A stretch of 64,000 nucleotides of DNA from Verrucomicrobiota bacterium (GTDB lineage: Bacteria; Verrucomicrobiota; Verrucomicrobiia; Opitutales; Opitutaceae): the NCBI GenBank assembly GCA_016235555.1, contig JACRKC010000048.1:1-64000 (forward strand), written 5' to 3'. The position numbers and the translations under genes were made by a program. Below the pieces are notes generated by a model. The model was not told the DNA's origin. It searched no databases and saw nothing but the letters and a program-made list of their open reading frames with translations. Shown here one piece after another: positions 32,844 to 41,800 of this stretch (position 1 is the first letter of the stretch; each line of letters starts with the position of its first letter).

Positions 32844-34940
32844 ATGAAACCTCTTTCGCGGCGCGATCTGATCAAGGCTTCGGGGATGGGACTGACGGCG
32901 GCTTCGCTGACGTGGCTCGGCGGCGCGCCCGCGGCGGCGGCCGACGCCACGCCGAAAAAGGCTCCGGCAGCGAAGCAGCCACCACCGCCGATCGTGCCAC
33001 TCAACCGGTTCGGCCGGATGTGGCACGAGTATTACGTCGCCCGGGTGCGCGAAGCGGAGAAAGCGGCGAATGCCCGCCGCGCCGCGGTTCGCACGAAAGC
33101 GGACGCGGAAGCCTACGTGCGCGAAGTGCGCGGGAAGATCCGGCAATCGTTCGGGGCGTTTCCCGAAAAAACGCCGCTCAACGCCCGCGTGACCCGCGTC
33201 GTGGAGCGCGACGCCTACAAGATCGAGAACGTGATCTTCGAGAGCCGGCCCGGGTTTCCCGTGACGGCGAATCTCTATGTGCCGAAAGGCCGCGCGTTCC
33301 CGGTGCCGGGTGTCGTGGGCACCTGCGGCCATTCGAACAACGGCAAGGCGGTGGAGACGTATCAGTCGTTCGCGCAGGGGCTCGCGCGGCTGGGCTACGT
33401 GGTGCTCATCTTCGATCCGCCGGGGCAGGGCGAGCGGCTGCAACTCGTGACGGCCGACCTGAAGCCGCGCCAGGGCGTGGGCGTGCGCGAGCATCTGCAC
33501 GTGGGCAACCAGCAGTTTCTCGTCGGCGAGTTTTTCGGCGCGTGGCGGGCGTGGGACGGCGTCCGGGCGCTCGACTACCTGCTCACGCGACCGGAGGTGG
33601 ATCCGAAGCGCGTCGGCGTGACCGGCAACTCCGGCGGCGGCACCGAGGCGACGTGGCTGTGCGGCGTGGAGCCGCGCTGGACGATGGCGGCGCCGAGCTG
33701 TTTCGTGACGACGTTCCGGCGGAATCTCGAAAACGAGCTGCCGGCCGACACGGAGCAATGCCCGCCGCGGGCTCTCGCGCTCGGGCTGGACCATTCGGAT
33801 TTCATCGCGGCGCTCGCGCCCAAGCCGGCGATTTTGCTCGATCAGGAGAAGGATTATTTCGATGTGCGCGGATTGGAGGAGACACACGCGCGGCTGAAAC
33901 AACTCTACCGACTGCTCGGGTCGGAAGAGGACATCAGCATGTTCCTCGGCCCGGACTACCACGGATTTTCCCAGCCGGTGCGCGAAGCGATGTATCGCTG
34001 GTTCAACCGGGCGACGAAGCACTCGACGGCGCAGACGGAGCCGGCGCTCACGATCGAGAAGGACGAGACACTCTGGTGCACGCCGCGCGGACAGGTGGCG
34101 GAGGAGAAGCCGCGCAACATCTGCTCGTTTACGCGCGAGGCATCGGTCGCGGCGCGGGCGAAGCGGGGCGAGGTGAGCGGTGCGGCGTTGGAGAAGGCGA
34201 TAGCGACCGTGCTGAAGTTATCGATGCGTGACGGCACGGCGCCGGATTATCGCATCTTGCGACCCAGCACCGGGCGAAACTACCCGAAACGCTACGCAGG
34301 CACCTATGCCGTCGAGACGGAGCCGGGGATCCAGACGCTCGTTTACCGGCTGGCCGACGATCAGCTCCTCTCGCGGCCGCCGCGCGGAGCGAAGCGCGCG
34401 GTGCTTTATGTCGCGCACCAATCGGCCGACGCGGAGCTGCGCGAGGAGACGTTGTGCAAGGAGATCGTGGGGGCGGAAAAGGAAGCGGCAATTTTCGCGT
34501 GCGACGTGCGGGGGATCGGTGAGTCGCGGCCGACGACGACGGGTGCGGCGATCACGGATCCTTACGGGGCGGACTACTTCTACGCGGTGCATGGGCTGAT
34601 GCTCGACTATCCGGTCGTCGGCCAGCGGACGCACGATGTGTTGCGGCTGATCGCGTGGTTGAAATCGTGCGGGCACACCGAGGTGCATCTCGTGGCGAAA
34701 GGCTGGGGCGCGCTGCCGGCGACGTTCGCCGCGGTGCTGTCGCGGGAGGTGGTGCAGGTGACGCTGAAGCACGCCCTGACAAGCTACAGTGAGATCGCGG
34801 AGGCGGAGGACTACCAGTGGCCGCTCTCCGCGCTGCTGCCCGATGTGTTGCGCCACTTCGATCTGCCCGACTGCTACCGTGCCCTCGCGGCGAAGAGGCT
34901 GCGGCAGATCGAACCGTGGGGCGCGCTGGCAACGGCGTGA
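32844..34940 (+). CDS. Tat-exported alpha/beta hydrolase (acetyl xylan esterase-like)
   Basis: A 698-residue exported protein with a twin-arginine signal (SRRDLIKASG, arginines 6-7). The N-terminal hydrolase domain (about 60-400) has the nucleophile elbow GNSGGG (Ser263) and a likely catalytic His in GPDYHGFS; HSNNG near 163 probably shapes the oxyanion region. A second, partial hydrolase-like domain (about 430-690) follows, with no clear nucleophile. The fold matches large esterases of carbohydrate-utilisation loci, which remove acetyl or other ester groups. The start ATG 32844 is preceded by GTGAGG. Substrate unknown. Confidence 0.85.
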   Translation: MKPLSRRDLIKASGMGLTAASLTWLGGAPAAAADATPKKAPAAKQPPPPIVPLNRFGRMWHEYYVARVREAEKAANARRAAVRTKADAEAYVREVRGKIRQSFGAFPEKTPLNARVTRVVERDAYKIENVIFESRPGFPVTANLYVPKGRAFPVPGVVGTCGHSNNGKAVETYQSFAQGLARLGYVVLIFDPPGQGERLQLVTADLKPRQGVGVREHLHVGNQQFLVGEFFGAWRAWDGVRALDYLLTRPEVDPKRVGVTGNSGGGTEATWLCGVEPRWTMAAPSCFVTTFRRNLENELPADTEQCPPRALALGLDHSDFIAALAPKPAILLDQEKDYFDVRGLEETHARLKQLYRLLGSEEDISMFLGPDYHGFSQPVREAMYRWFNRATKHSTAQTEPALTIEKDETLWCTPRGQVAEEKPRNICSFTREASVAARAKRGEVSGAALEKAIATVLKLSMRDGTAPDYRILRPSTGRNYPKRYAGTYAVETEPGIQTLVYRLADDQLLSRPPRGAKRAVLYVAHQSADAELREETLCKEIVGAEKEAAIFACDVRGIGESRPTTTGAAITDPYGADYFYAVHGLMLDYPVVGQRTHDVLRLIAWLKSCGHTEVHLVAKGWGALPATFAAVLSREVVQVTLKHALTSYSEIAEAEDYQWPLSALLPDVLRHFDLPDCYRALAAKRLRQIEPWGALATA

Positions 34941-35009
34941 CGCAGAGTGCTCGCAGAGGATTCTGGTCGGGGAGGCGGCGCCCCCGGCGGTGTCCTTCGC
35001 GGACGGCGA

Positions 35010-35037
35010 ACGAGGCGGGACGCCTCGTCCACGACAC
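35010..35037. repeat. Single-arm repeat fragment (GAGGCGGGACGCCTCGTCC)
   Basis: A GGCGGGACGCCTCGTCCACGAC arm of the family seen as a full inverted pair at 13377-13441. It lies just past the QueD stop codon. No partner arm is present. Confidence 0.55.
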
Positions 35038-35460
35038 TCATTCCCAGTATTCGGCCCAGGCGGTGGCGGTTTCGGTCACACGCACGCGTTCGAGGCGGAC
35101 GCCGGGATGGGTGGTGAGTTTCTCGCGCACGGCGCGGAAAATCTCCCGGGCGAGCACCTCCGTGGTGGGGTCGGTATTGGCGAAGGTGAGCACGCGGTCG
35201 CCGTAGGCGAGTTGCAGCGCGGCGCAGGCGGGGTCGGCGGAGTTGAGCGCGAAGGTGTGATCGTAACGCGCGACGATGGCGGCGGCGGCGTTTTTCAGGT
35301 CGGCGAAATCGCAGACCATGTCGCGGGCGTCGAGGGTGTCGGAGGCGACGATGACTTCGATCGTGCGGCTGTGGCCGTGCGGGAAACGGCACGCGCCGGG
35401 ATGCTTCGTGAGCAGGTGGCCGCTTTCGACGGTGAAGGATTTGGCGATGCGGAAGGGCAT
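35038..35460 (-). CDS. queD: 6-carboxy-tetrahydropterin synthase (QueD)
   Basis: A 140-residue QueD/6-pyruvoyl-tetrahydropterin synthase-fold enzyme, which converts 7,8-dihydroneopterin triphosphate to 6-carboxytetrahydropterin in the queuosine/7-deazaguanine pathway. Zinc ligands His15 (SGHLL), His28 and His30 are in CRFPHGH, and the catalytic Cys24 belongs to this CxxxHGH motif. The C-terminal RVTETATAWAEYWE contains the substrate-binding Glu. Cytoplasmic. Length is typical. No other queuosine gene is nearby. It runs into a short membrane gene upstream on the same strand. Confidence 0.93.
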   Translation of the reverse strand: MPFRIAKSFTVESGHLLTKHPGACRFPHGHSRTIEVIVASDTLDARDMVCDFADLKNAAAAIVARYDHTFALNSADPACAALQLAYGDRVLTFANTDPTTEVLAREIFRAVREKLTTHPGVRLERVRVTETATAWAEYWE

Positions 35461-35482
35461 AGGTTTTTGCGTCGCAAAAACC

Positions 35483-35674
35483 TTAGTCGCGGCCGTCGTA
35501 GACGAAGGCGACCACGGCGGCGGTGAGGCCGATGCAGACCGCGGCGATGGGCACGGCGTTGAAGCGGAAGTGGAAGGTGCGGGCGAGCTGCCAGGCGAGG
35601 GTTTCGCCGATCACGGTCACGAGCAGCATGGCGAGGAGCAGCCACCGGGCTTTCAGCGTGTGGATGTGTTTCAT
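35483..35674 (-). CDS. Small two-helix membrane protein
   Basis: A 63-residue protein (start ATG 35674; an upstream in-frame ATG at 35704 gives 73 residues). It has two predicted transmembrane helices, about 10-27 and 36-57. No family is recognised. It lies 22 bp upstream of queD on the same strand and may be co-transcribed with it; nothing supports a functional link. Confidence 0.55.
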   Translation of the reverse strand: MKHIHTLKARWLLLAMLLVTVIGETLAWQLARTFHFRFNAVPIAAVCIGLTAAVVAFVYDGRD

Positions 35675-35765
35675 AGGGGGAACTGGCTGGCGCCAGTGTC
35701 GCACGCGGGCGCGCGCCGGGCTGCGCGAGGCTTGGCGGAGGCTGGGCGGAATTTGCCGGGGGTGG

Positions 35766-35856
35766 GTAGCGGCCCGATCTCCGAGCGGGCCTGATTTTGA
35801 ACGAGCGCTGCGTGGATGGGCCGGAAAACCAGGCCCGCCCGGAGGTCGGGCCCTAC
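35766..35856. repeat. GTAG-type hairpin pair
   Basis: Starts GTAGCGGCCCGATCTCCGAG and ends CGGAGGTCGGGCCCTAC. Its right CTAC overlaps the stop codon of the GH71/99-like gene (TAG on the minus strand at 35853-35855), so the repeat supplies that stop codon. Confidence 0.75.
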
Positions 35857-37214
35857 CTTTCGAGGCTGCGGCGGAGTTGTTCGCGGATTTCGCCGGTGAG
35901 GCGGAGGTAGCGGTCGGGCGGGACGCCGGGCTCGTTGGCGAAGGGCGTGGTGCCCACGGGCGGCGTCGCGGCGGTCTTCATGATCGCGGTGCCTTCGTCG
36001 AGTTCGTCGAACATCGCCACGTAGAGCATGCGGGCGCCGCCGGCGATGGCGGCCTGCGCGCGGGCTTGGTAGAACGCGCCGTTTTGCCGCGGGATGGCGG
36101 CGAGCGGGGCGGACACGCCGCGGTTTTTCTGGAGATTGTGCCAGCTGAAGCCGGGGTAGAGCACGGGCAGGTAGTCGCGCTCGTGCGCGCGCGTCCACGC
36201 GAGGTCGGCGGTGATGGTGGCATTGCTGCGCGCGGCTTCGTCGGGCGTGCGCAGGCGGCCGACAGCCCACGGCGACACGATGTCGGCGAGGGCGCAGATG
36301 CGGTGGAGGGCGTCGTCCTTCATCGTGTCGTTGGTCAGCGTGCGCCAGTAGTAGGGCACGCCGATGACGACGCAGTTGCCGCCGTAGACGGGATCGTCCT
36401 TTAGCCAGCGCACGAGGCGTTCGCACTCGGCGAGCGTGTAGGCGCGGCGGTCGTTGAAACCGATGCCCCACACGGCGACGACGGGTTTGCCGCGGTGGCG
36501 CTGGAGGCGCGCGTCGTCGCGGATGCGACCGGAATCGACGAGGCGTTTCCAATCCTCCTGCACGACGCGCTCGATGGTGTCGGCGCGCATCCCGCTGAGA
36601 TCATACATGAGCGCCCACGTGCGGCCGTGCCGCGCGGCGCTGGTGCGCACGCGGGCGAGGATCTGGTTGCGCACGGCGGCGAGCGCGGGGTTCGACAACT
36701 CGGTGGTGAAACGCTGCAGAAAAACGCCGTCGACGCCGTAGTCGTGCATCCAGCGAAAATGCCGGTCGATGGTGTCGGGGTGGCGCGAGGTGAACACCTC
36801 CGCGACCGAGCCGTCGGCGTGGCGGAACGCCGTCGTGTAGCGCTCGGTCGGACCGGCCTCGGTCATGTCGGGCCAGAGATCGATGGTGGCGAAGCCGGGC
36901 TCGAAACGCTTTAGGCGGCCGGTGCCGTAGTGCGTCCACGGCAGATCGGCGCCGTCGCCCTGCGCGATGAACCAGCCCTGATAGCCGGCCATGACTTTGC
37001 CCTCGAGCGTGGTGGCATCGACGGCATCGCGGGGCACGCGCGGAAGGGTGGGCGGCGCGACCAGCGCGTGCACGGCGGGCCATTCGCGCGGGACGGGTTC
37101 CTGCCACGGCGCGGGCGGCGGGCGCGTGGAGAGGCAGCCGGCGAGTAATATGAGACTGGCAAAAAGAAAAGCGTGGAGCCGGTGCACTGGGGCTGACGAT
37201 TGCGGCGGCTTCAT
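35853..37214 (-). CDS. GH71/99-like lipoprotein
   Basis: A 453-residue lipoprotein with a signal peptide and lipobox LAGC (Cys27). The body matches the GH71/GH99-like family: KVMAGYQGWF near 73, then IDLWPDM, FRHADGSVAEVF, the conserved RWMHDYGVDGVFLQRF (about 154-169), and a C-terminal MLYVAMFDELDEGTAIMK. The conserved acidic residues around these motifs are likely catalytic, but the assignment is by family only. It probably acts at the outer membrane on an alpha-glucan or similar glycan. The next gene is secreted-type but not obviously linked. Confidence 0.85.
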   Translation of the reverse strand: MKPPQSSAPVHRLHAFLFASLILLAGCLSTRPPPAPWQEPVPREWPAVHALVAPPTLPRVPRDAVDATTLEGKVMAGYQGWFIAQGDGADLPWTHYGTGRLKRFEPGFATIDLWPDMTEAGPTERYTTAFRHADGSVAEVFTSRHPDTIDRHFRWMHDYGVDGVFLQRFTTELSNPALAAVRNQILARVRTSAARHGRTWALMYDLSGMRADTIERVVQEDWKRLVDSGRIRDDARLQRHRGKPVVAVWGIGFNDRRAYTLAECERLVRWLKDDPVYGGNCVVIGVPYYWRTLTNDTMKDDALHRICALADIVSPWAVGRLRTPDEAARSNATITADLAWTRAHERDYLPVLYPGFSWHNLQKNRGVSAPLAAIPRQNGAFYQARAQAAIAGGARMLYVAMFDELDEGTAIMKTAATPPVGTTPFANEPGVPPDRYLRLTGEIREQLRRSLER

Positions 37215-37225
37215 CGTTTTGCTCG

Positions 37226-37762
37226 TCAGTTTGGTTGAGTGGACGAGCTGAGCGGAAGCTTTGGCTGGTGTTCGAAAAATTGGACCATGTCTGCGACAGT
37301 GACCACGCGGCCGAAAAAGGGGTTTTTGTCTGCGCCGTCCATCGATCGCCCAGCGCGTTCTGCTATTCTGAACGCCATGTCATCCAGGTCGTCGCCGTCG
37401 ATGCCCCAAAACCTCTCGACGGTATCGGATGGTCGAATCGGTGCACGGACGAAATCAAACAGCTCCTCGTAAACTGCGCGGACAACCCATGTGTCGTGTG
37501 CTCGCGCAGGTAGTAACCGAGCAAAAGAACAGATCGATTCTTCGATTCTCTCCTCTCGAATATGCTTAAGACGCCGACGATGAAGCATTGTCAGCGCTAT
37601 CATCAAAATCGTCGCACCGCCGACGGCCCATCGCGTTGGCGCGCTCTCAATCATTCCCCAAAGTAATGCGCCAAGTCCGCCAACTATCACCAACCACGTA
37701 GCGAGCGTTGCTTTTGCCGTTGGCGTCCGGCGTGGCGGCATTCTGCGCGATGGGGTTTTCAT
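37226..37762 (-). CDS. Membrane protein with C-terminal soluble domain, unknown
   Basis: A 178-residue protein with two adjacent transmembrane segments (about 20-37 and 44-61) and a soluble C-terminal half rich in charged residues (FDFVRAPIRPSDTVERFWGI). The coding DNA is visibly more AT-rich than its neighbours, which suggests recent acquisition. It may be translated together with the GH71/99 gene because only 11 bp separate them, although that gene starts downstream on the same strand. I cannot assign a family. Confidence 0.6.
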   Translation of the reverse strand: MKTPSRRMPPRRTPTAKATLATWLVIVGGLGALLWGMIESAPTRWAVGGATILMIALTMLHRRRLKHIREERIEESICSFARLLPARAHDTWVVRAVYEELFDFVRAPIRPSDTVERFWGIDGDDLDDMAFRIAERAGRSMDGADKNPFFGRVVTVADMVQFFEHQPKLPLSSSTQPN

Positions 37763-37850
37763 AACAGCGCTTTCTCGGCGATAGGTAGCGGTATTTTCAG
37801 CCCCTGATCCGTTTCTCTTCTAGCACTGACATAGCGTTTGCCTTGAACCA

Positions 37851-39029
37851 TTACCCCACCTTCACCGCCGCCGCCTGTGCCTTGAGGCAGAGTTCGGCGG
37901 CTTTGAAGGCGTGGGCTTGGGTCATCGCTTTGTCGGTGCGGTTGAGGCAGTCGAGGATCAGTTCGCCGAAGAAGCGGAAGCCGACTTTGCCCTTCGCGTT
38001 GATGTAGTGCTCGCGCTGGCCGTCGACGACGAAGATGTGGTCGGTCGTCTTGGCGCGGCCGACGTCGATGTATTTGCGCAGCTCGATGTAGCCCTTGGTG
38101 CCGAGGATGAATGTGCGGCCGTCGCCCCAGTTGCCGAGGCCGTCGGGCGTGAACCAGTCGACGCGAATCTGGTTCGTCGCGCCGTTGTTGCCGATGAAGG
38201 TGGCGGAGCCGAAGTCCTCGAGCTCAGGTGTCTCGGGGTGGTTGAAATTGCCGACGGCGGCGTGCGCGACGGTGGCGTCGGTGGCGCCGGCGTAGGTGAG
38301 GAACTGCTCGCACTGGTGGCTGCCGATGTCGCAGAGAATGCCGCCGTATCTGGCGCGCTCGAAAAACCACTTCGGGCGCGTGGAGGGGCTGAGCCGGTGC
38401 GGCCCGAGGCCGATCACCTGGATGACGCGGCCGATGACGCCGCGCTGGACGAGCTCGGTGGCGGCCATGCCGGCCTCGGAGCCGAGACGCTCACCGTAGT
38501 TGACCATGAACTTGCGGCCGGTGCGCGCGGCGACGGCGCGGGCGGTGGCGAGCTGGTCGAGCGTGGTGAGCGGAGCTTTGTCGGTGAAGTAGTCCTTGCC
38601 GGCTTCCATCACGCGGCAGCCGAGCGGGCCGCGCTCGGAAGTGACGGCGGCGGCGGTGACGAGTTTTACCTCGGCGTCGGAGAGGATCTCGTCGAGGGCA
38701 CGGGCGGGCTTGGCGGTCTTGAAGCGGCGGAGGAAGTCGGCGCGCTTTTTCTCGTCGGGCTCGAAGACCCACTTGAGCGTGCCGCCGGCCTCAATGAGAG
38801 AGCTGCACTGGCCGAGCACGTGGTTGTGGTCGAGGTGCGCGGCGGCGAAGACGAATTCGCCGGGCTTCACGACCGGCTGCGGTTTCGGGCCGAAGGTAAA
38901 CGCATCGCTCTCGGGCGGCAGGGCCGCGGGCGCGGCTTTGGGCGCGGAGGCGGCGCGGGCGCCGGGCGTGGCGAAGGACGCGAGCGCGGCGGCGGTGGCG
39001 GAGTGGGCGAGGAAGTGGCGGCGGTTCAT
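37851..39029 (-). CDS. Exported Gfo/Idh/MocA family oxidoreductase
   Basis: A 392-residue NAD(P)-dependent oxidoreductase with a twin-arginine signal (NRRHFLAHS, arginines 3-4, cleavage near ARA-AS). The Rossmann region follows at about 55-150 and has DKAPLTT in place of the usual EKP motif. It belongs to the exported subset of the family. The C-terminal domain has GLGPHRLSPS and the His-rich DIGSHQCEQF segment. Exported members are usually thought to carry a tightly bound NADP cofactor. Substrate unknown. Same-strand neighbours are unrelated. Confidence 0.88.
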   Translation of the reverse strand: MNRRHFLAHSATAAALASFATPGARAASAPKAAPAALPPESDAFTFGPKPQPVVKPGEFVFAAAHLDHNHVLGQCSSLIEAGGTLKWVFEPDEKKRADFLRRFKTAKPARALDEILSDAEVKLVTAAAVTSERGPLGCRVMEAGKDYFTDKAPLTTLDQLATARAVAARTGRKFMVNYGERLGSEAGMAATELVQRGVIGRVIQVIGLGPHRLSPSTRPKWFFERARYGGILCDIGSHQCEQFLTYAGATDATVAHAAVGNFNHPETPELEDFGSATFIGNNGATNQIRVDWFTPDGLGNWGDGRTFILGTKGYIELRKYIDVGRAKTTDHIFVVDGQREHYINAKGKVGFRFFGELILDCLNRTDKAMTQAHAFKAAELCLKAQAAAVKVG

Positions 39030-39112
39030 GGGGGGGCGGAGGTATCCTGAGTGGCGAGCAACGTGAGCCGAGCGCCAGCGGGAGGCGAGCGGACAAATGG
39101 GGATTTCGGCGC

Positions 39113-39266
39113 GGGTGGCATCTCAGTTTCCTGCAATGTGCCGCACCGCGGGGGTGGGCCGGGCGCTCCGCGCCCGGCCAGCGCGCTGTGATTCCCGCGC
39201 GCTCCTGGCCGCTCGTGGAGCGGCCGGCCCACCTTTCGGCCTGCTGCAAGAAAATGAGATGCGCCC
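39113..39266. mobile_element. MITE-like element with a different inner cargo
   Basis: Outer ends GGCATCTCAGTTTCCTGCA and the inverse of GGGGCGCATCTCATTTTCTT match the family at 7749 and 32223. The inner hairpins are unlike those copies: GTGGGCCGGGCGCTCCGCGC and CTCGTGGAGCGGCCGGCCCAC. A flanking duplication could not be settled. So the outer ends are conserved while the interior differs. Confidence 0.65.
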
Positions 39267-39408
39267 CGACGCGAGGCGCCGCCGGTTCTTGAAGGCATTG
39301 AACAGGAGGACGCCGAGGCAGCGGAGGTGTGTGTCGAAGGTCGCAAGCGTTCTCCGCACCGTTTGCCGACGCCCGTTTTCATTTCGTCGGAGAATCGCGC
39401 ATCGTGAA

Positions 39409-39511
39409 CCAGATTTGGGAACAGGAAGTTCGGGAAGGACGGGAAGTGAGTTCGGGCTATCCACTTCTTCCCGATCTCCCCGATCTTCCTGTTCAAAAAA
39501 TTCGTGAGATT
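39409..39511. repeat. Long imperfect inverted-repeat element
   Basis: The left arm runs GGGAACAGGAAGTTCGGGAAG to GGGAAGTG. The right arm, from CACTTCTTCCCGATC, is its imperfect complement. There are about 35 paired bases with a short loop. No coding region. Its role is unknown. Confidence 0.65.
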
Positions 39512-39584
39512 GGGATACGGAGCCTGACAAACTGTCATGCGCTGTGGCTTCGGTGTCCGGGCTCCCTGGTCTCGGTGGCTCCAC

Positions 39585-39660
39585 CCTTGGCCGCCCACGG
39601 AGTGGCCGGCCCACCTTCCGGCTGAACGCGAACAACCGGCGGTTGAAAACCGCCGCTCCG
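39585..39660. repeat. Fragments of MITE inner cargo
   Basis: GGAGTGGCCGGCCCACCTTCCG resembles the inner right part of 39113-39266, and CCGGCGGTTGAAAACCGCCG is the hairpin found inside 7749-7864 and 53839-53954. They are present without recognisable outer ends, so they look like remnants. The rest of 39661-39916 contains no element I recognise. Confidence 0.5.
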
Positions 39661-39916
39661 AAAAAGGCGCGACCGGCCGCGGGCGCCAGTGCGCGGGGAG
39701 TGTTGGCCAAGATGTGCGGAGCGGGCGGCGGGCGGCGGTCTAGAATGGGCGCGTCAGTCACGATGACGCGATCCGCGACGGCGCTGCCGCGGGTGGCGTC
39801 GCTGCCATGAACCACCTCGGTCCGACGCCTGTGAAGCGCTGCGTGGACGAAACGTCACCGGCATGGGTGAGTGTTGGCGCGAGGAAGCGGACCGGCGGGC
39901 GAGCGGAAACTTTACC

Positions 39917-41302
39917 ATGAACAACGATCTGTCGCGTCGGGGATTCGTTAAGGGCGTGGCCGCCGCCGGGGCGGGCACGGCGGTGGCGCGCTACGCGCGC
40001 GTGGCGGGCTGGATGGCTGCGGGGGCGGCGCCCGCGGTGTTGAGCGCGGCCGAGGCGAAGCCGGCGCTGCTCGGCGGCACGCCGGCGCGGCGCGGGGCGT
40101 TTCCGGCGTGGCCGGTCTACGGCGCGCCCGAGGAGGAGGCGTTGCGCGGGGTGTTGAGGAGCGGCGCATGGTTCCGCGGCGCGGGGAAGAAAGTCGCGGA
40201 GTTCGAGGCGGCGTATGCGAAGCTGACCGGCGCGCGCCACTGCATCGCCACGGCCAACGGCACGAGCGCGCTCTTCGGGGCGATGGGCGCGCTGGAGATC
40301 GGCCCGGGCGACGAGGTGGTGCTGCCGCCGTATACCTTCATCGCGACGCTCAACGTGATTCTGCTGAACTACGCGCTGCCGGTGTTCGTCGATTCTGATC
40401 CGGCGACGTTCCAGCTCGACGCGACGAAACTCGATGCGGCGCTCACGGAGCGCACCACCGCGATCATCCCGGTGCATCTCGGCGGCAACGTCGCCGATCT
40501 CGACGCGATCCTCGCCGCGGCTGGGAAGCGCGGCGTGCCGGTGATCGAGGACGCGTGCCAGGCGCCGCTCGCGGAATGGCGCGGGCGCAAGGTGGGCACG
40601 CTGGGGCGCACGGGGTGTTTCAGTTTCCAGGCGAGCAAGAACCTGAACTCCGGCGAAGGCGGCGCCGTCATCACGGACGACGACGAGCTGGCGGAGAAGG
40701 TCTACGCGTTTCACAACAACAACCGCGCGCGCAAGGTGTCCGGCTACAACTTCAGCTACCGCGGCACGCGCGGCGCGAATCTCCGCCTGGCCGAGTGGCA
40801 GGGCGCGATGCTTCTCGCGCAGATGACGCGCCTCGAGCAGCAGTCGAAGGTGCGCGAGCAGAACGCGCAGTATCTCTCCAGCCGGCTGCGCGAGATCCCG
40901 GGCATCCTGCCGGCGCAAAGCTACGCCGGCTGCACGCGCAACGCCTATCATCTCTACATGTTCCGCTTCGACCGCGAGAAGTTCGGCGGCGGGCTCACGC
41001 GGGCGGGCTTCATGAAGGCGCTGAGCGCGGAAGGCGTGCCGTGTTCCTCGGGCTACACGCCGCTCAACAAGGAAGGATTTCTCAAGGAAGTGCTCGCGAG
41101 CAAAGCCTACCGGCGCATCTACCCGGCCGCGGTGCTCAACGAGTGGGAGGAGCGCAACCGTTGCCCGGCCAACGACCGGCTGTGCGAGGAGGCGGTGTGG
41201 CTGACGCATCCGATGCTGCTCGGGCCGCGGAGCGACATGGACGAGATCGTCGCTGCCGTGCGGAAGATCCACACGCACGCGGCGCAATTGGCGAAAGCGT
41301 AG
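39917..41302 (+). CDS. Tat-exported DegT/DnrJ/EryC1/StrS-fold protein
   Basis: A 461-residue PLP-dependent sugar aminotransferase of the DegT family with a twin-arginine signal (LSRRGFVKG, arginines 7-8). Cofactor motifs: [10 protein letters not shown] (about 111-120), EDACQAP (211-217) and [14 protein letters not shown] with the Schiff-base Lys241. Usually such enzymes are cytoplasmic; export with PLP is unusual but seen in this phylum. The ATG at 39917 is preferred because it yields the signal peptide, with an upstream frame open to 39863. It precedes a secreted Gfo/Idh/MocA gene and a propeller gene, suggesting a common extracytoplasmic sugar pathway. Confidence 0.88.
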   Translation: MNNDLSRRGFVKGVAAAGAGTAVARYARVAGWMAAGAAPAVLSAAEAKPALLGGTPARRGAFPAWPVYGAPEEEALRGVLRSGAWFRGAGKKVAEFEAAYAKLTGARHCIATANGTSALFGAMGALEIGPGDEVVLPPYTFIATLNVILLNYALPVFVDSDPATFQLDATKLDAALTERTTAIIPVHLGGNVADLDAILAAAGKRGVPVIEDACQAPLAEWRGRKVGTLGRTGCFSFQASKNLNSGEGGAVITDDDELAEKVYAFHNNNRARKVSGYNFSYRGTRGANLRLAEWQGAMLLAQMTRLEQQSKVREQNAQYLSSRLREIPGILPAQSYAGCTRNAYHLYMFRFDREKFGGGLTRAGFMKALSAEGVPCSSGYTPLNKEGFLKEVLASKAYRRIYPAAVLNEWEERNRCPANDRLCEEAVWLTHPMLLGPRSDMDEIVAAVRKIHTHAAQLAKA

Positions 41303-41390
41303 GAGGGTGTCATGCACTGGCTCGGTCGAAAAGGGCTTGGCTCGGGGGAGGCCGAAGGGACGTCGGCGCGGCATCGCATCGTTGCGGAAC

Positions 41391-41438
41391 GCGTGAGCGT
41401 TTCGCTCGGTGCCGCGAAAGCCTCACGGCTTCCGCTAC
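41391..41438. repeat. Hairpin element, unit 1A
   Basis: From TTGCGGAACGCGTGAGCG to CACGGCTTCCGCTAC. The left foot is degenerate (TTGC instead of GTAG). It is the first half of a composite unit that is duplicated at 41631-41779. The family has a copy at 62647-62696. Confidence 0.7.
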
Positions 41439-41468
41439 GCCGCCCAAGCGCCACGGGTGCGCTCGCGC

Positions 41469-41539
41469 GTAGCAGCCGACGTGAGGAGGCTGGCGATGCG
41501 AGGCCGCGCGAGCGCCAGCCGCGTGACCTCGGCTGCTAC
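41469..41539. repeat. GTAG-type hairpin element, unit 1B
   Basis: Starts GTAGCAGCCGACGTGAGGAG and ends CGTGACCTCGGCTGCTAC. It follows 1A after about 30 bp and is followed by the link GCAGGGCCGCTTGGGAGGGTG. Confidence 0.8.
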
Positions 41540-41584
41540 GAAGCAGGGCCGCTTGGGAGGGTGCGGGGCTGGTGGCGGGTTCGC

Positions 41585-41608
41585 TGGGCAGGTCGCAGAC
41601 CTGCCCTA
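41585..41608. repeat. Single GTAG-type hairpin
   Basis: GGGCAGGTCGCAGACCTGCC followed by CTAC: one hairpin in the inverse orientation, placed between the two composite units. Confidence 0.55.
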
Positions 41609-41630
41609 CGGCTAGCGGGTGGGTGCTCCT

Positions 41631-41688
41631 GTAGCGGAACGCGTGAGCGTTTCGCGCGCGGCGGCGAAAGCCTCACGGCTTCCGCTAC
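41631..41688. repeat. GTAG-type hairpin element, unit 2A
   Basis: GTAGCGGAACGCGTGAGCGT to CTCACGGCTTCCGCTAC. It is a second copy of 1A with an intact GTAG foot. Confidence 0.8.
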
Positions 41689-41708
41689 AGGGCGGGCAAG
41701 CGATTGGA

Positions 41709-41779
41709 GTAGCAGCCGACGTGAGGAGGCTGACGAAATCGAGCCGCGTGGGCGTCAGCCTCGTGACCTCGGCTGCTAC
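41709..41779. repeat. GTAG-type hairpin element, unit 2B
   Basis: GTAGCAGCCGACGTGAGGAG to GTGACCTCGGCTGCTAC. A second copy of 1B, followed by the same link GCAGGGCCGCTTGCGAGGGTG, which here provides the putative start region of the next gene. Confidence 0.8.
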
Positions 41780-41800
41780 GCGGCAGGGCCGCTTGCGAGG

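Noticed and set aside
37226-37762. A transferred gene on base composition alone
   Set aside because: The region is more AT-rich, but without codon statistics or a related donor this is only a hint and is noted in the feature.
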